A stretch of DNA of 64,000 nt from assembly GCA_037157565.1 (NCBI GenBank), contig JAZHRO010000036.1, positions 22,618,501-22,682,500 on the forward strand, read 5' to 3'. The first letter of the stretch is position 1, and the number at the start of each line of letters is the position of its first letter. Source of the stretch: Thalassia testudinum. Lineage: Eukaryota > Streptophyta > Magnoliopsida > Alismatales > Hydrocharitaceae. Shown piece by piece: positions 21,774-31,779 of the stretch. The notes beneath the pieces were generated by a model. The model did no database searches. It had not been told where the DNA came from and was given only the letters and a program-made list of their open reading frames with translations. The position numbers were made by a program, and so were the translations under genes.

Positions 21774-23099
21774 CCCCCGTCGCTCCACCGTTCTTCCCAT
21801 CTCGGTCCTGACGGAGAAAGACCCCCACTTCCTCTCTTCTCACTCCGGCAGATGCTCACCAGCTCCGACGGTTCTTCCTCCTCCTCCTCTTCGCTCTGCC
21901 GCAATACTAGCAGCAGAGACTTCTTCCCCTGCTCTTCCCGCACCACGCCGCACCCAGCTGGCACCTCTCCGGCCCTCTGCTCGCCGCCGCCCCTTCCCCC
22001 GGGCATCTTCTTCTCCGGCGACAGTCGATACGACTGTCGCCCGCTCCGGCCCCTCCTTGTCCTGCTAAGTAGGTAGAACTCCTCCTCTTCCTCCCCTCTT
22101 CCTTTTCCTCACTTTAAACATCTACTGTCGCCCTCGATTCCGACCAATCACCCTCACCTTCTCCGCCTCCGGCCATCCTCCGGCGAGCCGCTCCCATCAC
22201 TCCAGCATCCCACACGGCTCGCCGACCTGCACATAATCTCCGCCTCCTCACCCTGATCCATTTCCGCCCCTCCACTTCCCCCAAATCACCCTCTGCAACT
22301 CCACCGAACAAACCCATCTCCCGACCCACAGTCCGACCTAGGGCAGCCCTTAGGCTCCGCCCCGCCGCCTGCACACCCCCCGACCACCTTCGCCGTGCCA
22401 CGGCGAAGGTCCTCCGCGTTTCTGATTGGGCCGAGAGGCCATTTTTCTGTGGGCAGGTACCTGCGCTCGTCGCCGCCATTGTTGAAGCGAAGCAGCTTCT
22501 TCACCTGCTGCCCCAGGTGCGCCACGCCCAGGTTACGCTCCCAGACAGCGCGAGGCGCCTTCGCGAAGTACCAGGCTGCAGTCGAGTCGAAGCCCTCGCG
22601 CGAAGGCCTCGCGTAACGCTGCGATTACCAGCTGCTTCCTCCGCGCAGGCGCGAAATTGGGGTAGGACATTTAGTCCCACCTCGGAAGGCTCTAAAGGAG
22701 CGCAGCGGTATAAAGCGAAAAAGTGCTGGAGGCTTATTGCCTCAGCACACGGGGTGAGGTCCCCTTCACCCGCCCGGTTACCCGGTCTCGTCCGCGTTCA
22801 CGCCCCGTGGACCTGGCCCAACCCGACTTAGACTGACCTGCACTCCTCGCCCACCACGCACGCCGGTGGGCCTGGACCCGGGCGCGACCCGTACCTGGCT
22901 ACCCGGCAGCTCTGGGAGAGCTATCCTATGAGCGGATTCTGTGAGAGAGAGACGCAGGGGAGGGTAGAGATAGGTTTTGCCCCTCTCTGATCAAGCGGTG
23001 CAAGTTTGCAGGCACAGGTGAAGAAGAAGAACCAGAGAAGAAGGACGACGAAAGCTGAAGGAAGGAGCACCGAGCGGCACTGTAGCAGCGGCGGTTTAA

Positions 23100-23125
23100 G
23101 TCGTCTGATTGGAAAATCAGACGAC
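23100..23125 (+). other. U5 hairpin GTCGTCTGATT / AATCAGACGAC (B)
   Basis: Perfect 11-bp arms around GGAA, preceded by GCACTGTAGC and TTTAA. Counterparts: B 3' LTR near 34023-34048, E 42458-42483, F 63381-63406, and a GTCGTCT/AGACGAC version in A near 7793-7819 and 18654-18680. Confidence 0.7.
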
Positions 23126-23597
23126 GTCCTGAAGGCAAAGAAGGAGAAGGAAGGCGAGGCAGAGGAGGAACACAGAGAGGCCAAGTGAAGACTCTGCAGA
23201 AGAAGAAGAGCATGAGAAGATCTGAAGAAAGGAAAAGAAGAAAGAAAGAAGAAGAAGAAGAAGAACAGGACCGCTCTGCAGAAGAAAGGAAAGGAAGAAA
23301 AAGAAGAAGAACATCACCACTGCAGATAAAGAAGAAGAACAAAAGAAGAGAGCAGAAGACCTGAGAAGGAAGAAGAGGAGAAGCAAAGAGAAAAGAAGAA
23401 AAGCCAACAAATTCTCTCTCTCTCTCTTTATTTTTGTAAAAGAAACTTGTACCCTAGAATACAACTTGCTCCCTAAGTTCGACCTCGGGAACTCTTTATT
23501 TCCGAGTAACAAATTGTATTAGACTGGTAATCACCTCTCTCTATACTATACTACGAAGAAATAATAAAACTATAGAGGAAGGTAGCCCACCAATTTT

Positions 23598-23615
23598 TGG
23601 CGCCGTTGCCGGGGA
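23598..23615 (+). other. Primer binding site of B
   Basis: TGGCGCCGTTGCCGGGGA lies 5 bp after the LTR. It is an Asp-tRNA-type PBS, identical to that of F. Confidence 0.9.
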
Positions 23616-24526
23616 GCAACGGCTATTCTAGAGGTAAACATTCCTGTTTCTTTTTAATTTCTGATAATCTCCTCTCTTTTGTGCAGCTACAGGAAATCAA
23701 GAAGACAAGCAACCGCACGACAACCACTCCAAGGATAGGTATTTGTTTTTTCCTCTCGTTATTAACCCCTAAACTCTAAAGAGGAAGAAAAGAAAAGAAC
23801 AAGCAATATAGGGCTAACCTGTCTTCCATACTTAGTAACCATAAAAAGTTGCATGTTTTCAACTCATTACTCCTGCACACTATTAAGGGTATTTAAGGGC
23901 TAACACATTCTTGCTTGAGCCCTAATTACCCAACAAAGAGCTAACTGGACCAAGTAGAGCCAACCTAGGATCCAACACTAGGGATTTAGAGACACACTCC
24001 TTAAGCAAGAATTGAGAAAACCAAATGAAGTGTGCCAAGCCCTTGTCTGAAAATACCTATTCAAAGAAAACCTAAAACAATTGGCTCTCTAAACACTTGA
24101 ACCTTAAAAGACAAGACCTAAAAGCTCTCAAAGACAACAAGAGGTAAAGTTGACCCCTTGGGTCAACCAACCTTAAATTAGGTCACTCTTTGCACTCAAA
24201 GAACTAAAAGTTCAAGTGAAACCTTAAGCACCCTGATCTTAAAGTAAAAATTGGTAGACTTAAGAGGTCAAGATCCCCATTCTGGTCTACCTGGAACCGC
24301 AGTGACAAGAGAGGTCGGGTGGGGGAAACCCTGTAACCCGTGGGGACGCTCTACCGTGTAGGGGTCTTCGCGGGACTCTCCCTCTCTGGCTGCCCAGGTA
24401 ATTCTCAGGTGGACGATCTTTCTGATCAAGGGGTCCATCTGCCCCGCACCTCTATAGTCACCCAACACATTTGTGGGTGTCTTGATTGGGTCCAGCACCT
24501 TCTAAACTTGCCTCTTCCAACAGTGC
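23616..24526 (+). other. Leader of B
   Basis: This is homologous to the A leader. A GAGGTAAAC donor-like site (23631) is followed by a pyrimidine stretch and CAG (23686). The conserved uORF starts at 24340. Because of a 1-base loss just after the gag ATG, in B this uORF is read straight into gag. Confidence 0.7.
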
Positions 24527-27500
24527 ATGTACGGAAGGAGTTTTTAAGACCACCCTTAAGACCTCCTTTAGAAATTCGCTCTCGTCAAGGCCAAGCCTCG
24601 ATGCCCGTGTTTGTGCAGCAACACCCTCACATTATTCTCTCTTCTGATTCAGAACCAAGTTCTTCTTCTTCCCCCATCATGGCTCAGCCAGTTGAGGAAG
24701 AAAATAATCTGGAGCACCAGCTCCAGCGACTCAATGACCTCTTCCAAAACTTCGTGCACCCACCACAGCGTCCTATGATGCGGGACCACTACAATCCTGC
24801 TGCGGTGGCCATTGAGCCTCGAGTCAGAATCCCGACTGGAGGACCTGATTCCGAATTAAAGCCCAACATGATTCATGCTATACCTAAATTCCATGGGCTT
24901 AATTCTGAAGATCCCTTCCAGCACATCAAACAGCTAAAGCATCTGGCCCACACTTTTGGATCAGATGCGCAAAATCGGGATATTCTTCTCATGAAGATGT
25001 TCTCCTTTTCTCTTATGGACAAGGCCGCCCATTGGTATCAAACTCAGACCCGGCCGATCAACACTTGGGAAGAACTTCAATCCGAGTTTTTGAAAAAGTT
25101 TTTTCCCGTTGGTCGGACCAACGCCTTGCGCCATCAGATTACACACTTCACTCAACAATCAGGAGAACCTCTCCATGAGGCATGGGATCGTTTTCAGGAT
25201 CTCATGAGAAAGTGCCCCCATCACGGAGTTCCTAAATGGGAACAAGTCCAATCTTTTTACCAGGGACTCCGTGAGGACATCCGCCTTTTCGTCAATGCAA
25301 CTTGCGGAGGAAACATCATGGGTCAACATGAAGACACCGTATGGGAGATTCTCGAAAACATGTGCGAGAACTCCATCAACAATGACTCCATGGGATTATT
25401 CGACAGGACGAATACCCGCGCAGCGACGAATCTTAAGGGAGCACATGAGGCGCAGGGCCTGTCTGCATCAGTCGACCTGGAATTAATGGCCAGTCGATTG
25501 GACAAGGTCTCAATCATTGAGAAGAAGGTGGATGAGCAGACTCAGCACTTGCAGCGAGCCACCTCCGCGCGTAACTCCTTTGCACAACCTCCTTCCACAC
25601 AGGAGACTGTGCAAAACATCCTTCACCGATCTTCCCCTAGGATGGATCCATATCCATCCCCATCTGATTCTCGGATCGGAGGATCATCCGATCCTTTCTA
25701 CACCAGCCCGGGGAACTCCATTCCCCCTTTCCCTGATTCTCAAGAGGTTCCTCAGACCTGTGAGGACCTCAACGCCATCCAGAACGACCCATTCTCCAAC
25801 ACTTACAACCCTGGATGGCGAAATCATCCCAATTTTCAGTGGGCAGGAAATTCCCAAACCCAAAGACCACCTTTTCAGTCCCGCCCACAGCCCTCTCGTC
25901 ATTACCAGCCGCCTCAGCCTCGGCCCAACCCTACTTATCCATCAGGGCCAAATCAGGATCAAATGTCCCTAATCCTTCAGACTCTGGCTGACATTCAAAG
26001 AACGAATGCGGCTATTCAAAAATAGCACAAGGATGAACTTACAGAGGTTAAAACTCAACTGGCCCAGTTGGCAAATTCTCGCCAGCCAGGCACACTCCCT
26101 TCCCAACCTCTTCCTAACCCGAATAACATGCCAACCCAGAAGCGCGTTATGAATCCAAATTTAGGCCACGCGCAATGGATTTATCAGGCCCCTACTGCTC
26201 CATCTCCAGATGAGATGGAAGCTTCAACTTCTTATGCTGGATTTCAGCAGCAGCCACCCCTCTTACCAAACCCAAACCAAAATTAGGCCGGATTAAATTC
26301 TGTAACAACACGTAGTGGTAAAACAACTCAAGACCCGCATTATCCAAACCACTCCAAGCCTGATAACTATGACCCTAGGATAGTTATCCAAGATACCACT
26401 GTCCTGGATCCACAACCTGGACCTATCCTAGAAGAACCAACCAAGATTCCGTTTCCCGAGGCCTTGACCAAGGGAAAGAAGACCACCAAACCCGTGACCC
26501 CTGAGGAGGACCTGGTCAAGCTCTTTGAGCAGGTCCACATAAACATCCCCTTGATGGATGCAATCCGCCACGTACCAGCTTATGCACGATTTCTAAAGAA
26601 TATATGTACACCCCAGCGTAAGCCGCGAACCAAGGGAGGGAGCCCAATTGTTCTGTCAGAGCAAGCCAGCTCTGTAATCCTCAGTAGACTCCCACCCAAG
26701 GCAAAAGATCCTGGTACTCCCCTGATTTCCTGCAAGATAGGTGGTACCCAATTTGATAGAGCATTGTTAGACTTGGGTGCATCCATAAACCTGATACCCA
26801 CATCCTTACTTGACCATCTAGAAGAATCTGAGCTAAAACCAACCGAGGTGACATTACAATTAGCAGATCGATCCATAAAGTCACCAAAAGGGATTCTCGA
26901 GGATGTTATGTAAGAGTGCGGGATTTCTATTTCCCAGTGGACTTTATAGTCCTAGATATGGACGCACCTGAGAACCCTAGGGATACACCAATCATTCTAG
27001 GGAGACCTTTCATGGCTACTGCTAGAGACAACATCAGCTGTGAGGAGGGCCAAATAGAGCTTAAGTTTGGAGATCAAACACCGAAAATTGATATATTTAA
27101 GGCCCAACAAGGAATTAATTGCGGTGTCATCGAACAAATTTGTGACATCAGGACTTTGGTTGATGAATCACACTTCCAGAATGACTCGATTAGGCCTCAT
27201 CAACCACAGAAGGATCTTGACCCGCAAACAGAGGAGTCGAATCCAGATATGAATAACCCAGTAACTCCCACCCTTGAACCTCACATCTATACTAAACCAC
27301 CTGCTGCTGCTGATAACCCCATCCTCTAACTGAAACCCCTTCCTGCTCACTTGAAATACATCTTTTTGGGTTCTAATCAGACCCTTCCTGTGATTATCAA
27401 TTCCAACCTCAGTCCTGAACGGGAATCCCGTCTGATTGTTGTCCTCCAGCAACATCGCAGAGCCATCGGGTGGACTCTCGATGATTTGACTGGAATAAGT

Positions 27501-30224
27501 CCCTCTTATTGTACTCATCATATCTATTCAGAAGAGGTCACATGACCTTCTCGTGAAATGCAGAGACCCTTAAACCCCAATCTGCAGGAGGTCGTGAAAA
27601 AGGAGATCATCAAGTGGTTAGATGCTGGAATCATCTACCCGATCTCCGATAGTCGTTGGGTGAGCCCAATTCAGGTCGTGCCCAAGAAGGCAGGACTCAC
27701 CACTATAATGACTGAGACCGGAGAAATCATTCCTACCCGATTAGCCAACTCGTGGAGAGTTTGTATAGATTACCGCCGACTCAATTCCTCCACAAAGAAG
27801 GATCATTTCCCACTACCCTTCATTGATTAAATTCTCGAAAAACTTGCGGGAAATAGGTTATTCTGCTTTCTTGACGGGTACTCCGGTTATAACCAGGTGG
27901 CAATCCATCCTGAGGACCAATAAAAGACCACGTTCACCTGCCCCTTCGGAACATACGCTTTCCGAAGGATGCCTTTCGGTCTTTGCAATGCACCCGCTAC
28001 TTTTCAGCGATGCATGCTTGCCATATTCTCAGATATGGTAGGTGATTATCTGGAAGTCTTCATGGATGACTTTTCAGTTTTCGGAGCATCATTCGACGAT
28101 TGCCTCCAACACTTTGTCCAGATACTTAGGCGGTGCATCGATGTAAATTTGGTTCTTTCCTGGGAAAAGATCCATTTCATGGTGCCTGAGGGAATTGTCC
28201 TGGGACACTCAATTTCGGAAAAAGGTATCCAAGTGGATCGAGCTAAGGTTGATCTGATTTCTCACCTTCCTATGCCTAGCTCGATCAGGGACATCCGTTC
28301 CTTTTTAGGGCATGTCGGTTTTTATCGACGATTTATCCCTGATTTTTCAAAAATCGCGTGCCCCCTGACCACTCTTCTCTCCAAGGATGTTCCTTTCGAA
28401 ATTTCCAAGGAATGCACTCAAGCATTTGAAATCCTGCGCGACCGAGTCACCCAAGCCCCGATCCTACAGTCCCCTGATTGGTCTCAACCCTTTGAGATCA
28501 TGTGCGATGCATCCGACTTCGCTGTAGGAGCGGTTTTGGGGCAGAAAATTGATGGGAAACCTGTGGTCATTTACTACGCCAGCAAAACACTCGATGAGGC
28601 TCAGCGTAACTATACGGTTATTGAGAAAGAGCTGCTAGCTGTAGTATTTGCCCTAGAAAAATTCAGATCGTACCTTCTGGGTTCTCGTGTCATCATATAC
28701 TCGGATCACACAGCTGTGAGGCATCTCCTTGCAAAGAAGGATGCGAAACCTCGATTAATCCGATGGATCTTGCTGTTGCAAGAATTTGACCATGAGATTC
28801 GCGACAAAGCGGGAAAGCAAAATGTGGTAGCTGATCACTTGTCCCGTCTTATTTCTGAAATAATTGACCCTTCCGGACCCATCACTGAACATTTTCCCGA
28901 TGAGCACCTGCTGACTATTGGTACTAGCCTTCCATGGTTTGCTAATGTAGTAAATTACTTGGCATCTCATCAGATCCCGTCCGATTGGCCGAAGGCCAAG
29001 AAGGACAAATTACGCTCCGATGCCAAGTATTACATTCGGGAAGACCCGTACCTCTTCCGCATAGGTGCCGATCAGATCATCCGGAGATGTGTCCCGAAAG
29101 AGGAATTCAACAATATCCTCTCTTTCTGCTATGACTAGGCATGCGGTGGCCATTTCGCCGGGCATAAAACCGCATCAAAAGTCCTCCAGTGCAGCTTTTA
29201 CTGGCCCACACTGTTCAAAGACGCATACAATCACTGCAAGGCATGCAGTCGTTGCCAGACTTTGGGCAACATGAGCCATCGTGACATGATGCCTATGCAA
29301 CCGATTCTAGTATGCGAAATCTTTGATGTTTCGGGGATTGATTTTATGGGCCCCTTTCCTATTTCGGATGGTTTCGAATACATTCTGTTGGCTGTGGACT
29401 ACGTGTCCAAATGGATCGAAGCCATGCCGACCCGAACCTGTGATCACAAAATCGTTCTCAAATTCATTCATCAAAACATTTTCTCAAGGTTCGGGATTCC
29501 TCGTGCAATAATCTCTGATGGGGGGATCCATTTCACAAATGCTCAGTTTAGGTCACTGATGACCAAATACGGGGTGTCTCACCGAATCTCTACTCCTTAC
29601 CACCCCCAAACTAATGGTCTAGCTGAGCTGTCTAATCGGGAGATCAAGAAAATCCTGCAAGTCACTGTTCGACCTGACAGGAAGGACTGGTCGTCCCGAC
29701 TTCCGGAAGCATTGTGGGCCTATAGGACCGCCCACAAGACCCAATTGGGCATGTCTCCCTCTAGACTGGTGTACGGAAAGGCATGCCACCTTCCCGTAGA
29801 ACTGGAGCATAAAGCCTATTGGGCAGTACGGAACTGTAATCTAGATCTTTCCAAGGCTGGGACCCACAGAAAACTCCAAATCAGCGAGATCGATGAATTA
29901 CGCCTAGACGCGTACGTGAACTCGCAAATCTACAAGGAGCGGGTTAAAGCCTTCCACGACAAACACATCTCGAGAAAGATCTTTCATCCTGATCAGAAGG
30001 TCCTACTCTTTGATTCCCGACTAAAACTCTTCCCAGGAAAACTGAGATCCAAGTGGGTCGGACCATATTTGGTCCGACAGGTTTTTGGAAATGGAGCAAT
30101 CGAAATCAGTCCACTCAGCCACGATTCTGAACCTTTCATCGTGAACGGTCAGAGACTCAAGCCGTTCATTGATGTAACTTCTACTGATTTGGCTGAAGCA
30201 TTTTATATCCTCCATTCCCCTTGA
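24527..30224 (+). pseudogene. gag-pol: Gag-Pol of B, disrupted
   Basis: This aligns from end to end with the A polyprotein. Lesions seen: a 1-base deletion near 24541 just after the ATG (stop TAA within seven codons), TAG at 26023, TAG at 26284, a 1-base deletion near 26909, TAA at 27327, TGA at 27543, TAA at 27828, TAA at 27921, TAG at 29136. Several are CAG to TAG or CGA to TGA. Gag core, DLGAS protease, FMDD, RNase H and integrase motifs are otherwise well kept. B cannot make a full polyprotein; its RNA could in principle be moved by proteins of a relative. Confidence 0.93.
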
Positions 30225-31779
30225 GCTTATTGCGCCCAGCCGATGGCGTAAAACTCAGCGCTTAACGGGAGGCAACCCGTCATTTTCCTAAAAATCCAAA
30301 ACTTTTTCTGACATCTTTTTGCACTTAAGGTTCACCCTTGTAGACAGCCAAGCCCACCTCAGATGCTTGCATCTGGGATTAGAAATCGTCCGCAAAAATT
30401 CAACCCGACCCATTCACGCATCCAAATTTCTGTCTTAAGGAATGAACTAAGCTAAATAAAAACCCCCTAGGTTACAATGAGGACATTGCAAATCTTAGGC
30501 ATGGGGGGGTATGTAAGTGCAAAACTTGTAAGAAAAGGTTTCAAACAAAAAATTCACATATGCCAAAAACACCATAAAAATTAAAAAAAAAATTTTCGAA
30601 AAAGAATAAGAGGAAAAGAGAAGGAAATTTTGTGAAAAAAAAAAGAAGAAACAAAAGGAAAAAAGGGAGCACAAAATTATGAGAAAAAAGTGATAGTCAT
30701 TAGTAAGGAACTAAGGAATTAACCTAAGTTCTAGACCTCATTCAAGAAAATAACTAAAAGTGCATAATGAGATTAGTAAGAATGCAAACCTTAGGCATTC
30801 TTGGATAGACTCTTAGTACCCATTAAGATCTGGACACTCCTCAAGAGGTTGAGGAAAATGAAAAGCTGAAGTATTAGGTCTAAGGCTTAGGGAGTATTTG
30901 GCCTCATTAACTAATTTTTGGTTTACGGGACTCAGTAACCTAAGCACCCTAACCTCACACACAGCCTGGTTCAGTAAGCGTAAAAATCAGAATCACACAG
31001 AAGCGTCGCAAAATTCTGAAAAGAACACCTAGAATAGGAGCGGCCGATCAACACAAGTTGATTTGGACGAGTTCCCAGCGCGGAGAGACGGGAAATCCCC
31101 TCGAAGATGCATAACAAAATATCATCTCCTCGGTGCTTGTCTCTTAGGATATTTACATATCCTACTGGGGGCATGTAAGCACTCTACTGGTTCAGATTCC
31201 ATGGATGGCATTATCTCGAAGTGTCAATTGCCAGGGTCTGAATTCAGCCACGGAACACCATGGATGGGATTATCTCGAAATCTCAATAGCCAGGGTTCCG
31301 GGGGTTGCCATGGGCGGTGCTATCTAAAAGCATCGATCGCCAGGAACCCTTGAGGATTGATGATGGGAGCAAGGAATCTGATACAGACCGTGTTGAAAAG
31401 CCAATCCTAGGCTAGAACTAAAAAAAAAAAAAAAGAGAGAGAAAACTCTCCAAACAAAATAACTTTCTATCTCTCTCTTACAAAACGCACTGCGAACTGA
31501 GCCAGGGCTAAAATCATTTCAAGCATGGGTGCTTTAACCACAAAGTCCAATAAACCTTAGGTTAGTTCTTGTGGGCCTTAAAAACCTTTGCTAAGGACTG
31601 AGGCTAAGGCTAGACAGATTTGGATCTTGATTGGTACTAGAGTACCTTTTAGGCCTATGGTCAGCATTCTAACCTAATCTGAGCTCAAATGAAAAAGCAC
31701 TTATCTAAAGCTATTAAGAACTTCATGGTCTAGAACAAGGGTTGAAACCTTAAGTTTTTGCTAAGGGACTAGCAAAAGT
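30225..31779 (+). other. Post-pol non-coding region of B
   Basis: No ORF. It holds the stem-loop at 30265-30280, A-rich stretches at 30580-30670, an AGGATATTTACATATCCT inverted repeat near 31147-31164 and the three-copy 38-bp motif. The PPT that should end it is missing: the sequence passes from CTAGCAAAAG (31776) straight into the interior of the LTR. Confidence 0.8.
31199..31344 (+). repeat. Three spaced copies of the 38-bp motif (B)
   Basis: Copies at 31199-31236, 31258-31295 and 31308-31344, each running CCATGG, TATCTCGAA (or TATCTAAAA), GCCAGG in sense orientation. Confidence 0.8.

Larger units (their letters stand above)
20929..23592 (+). mobile_element. 5' LTR of B, remainder
   Basis: This continues the B LTR after A and ends ...GCCCACCA before the PBS. 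In sense order: palindrome 21660-21693, TATA 21766-21773, inverted repeats 22018-22040 and 22387-22409, a second TATA-like site near 22710, a GGTGAGG...CTTCACC block near 22755, a hairpin at 23100-23125, an AG-rich tract to 23412 and the U5-end dyad motif near 23478-23506. No gene. Confidence 0.9.

Noticed and set aside
22700..22720. TATAAAG near 22710 as the main B promoter
   Set aside because: It is not clearly present in A, E or F at the same place, whereas the box at 21766-21773 is conserved in all, so the latter is preferred.
7302..23592. Tandem duplication of a 2.7-kb block
   Set aside because: The repeated blocks are the LTRs of nested elements with PBS, PPT and TSDs, not a segmental duplication.
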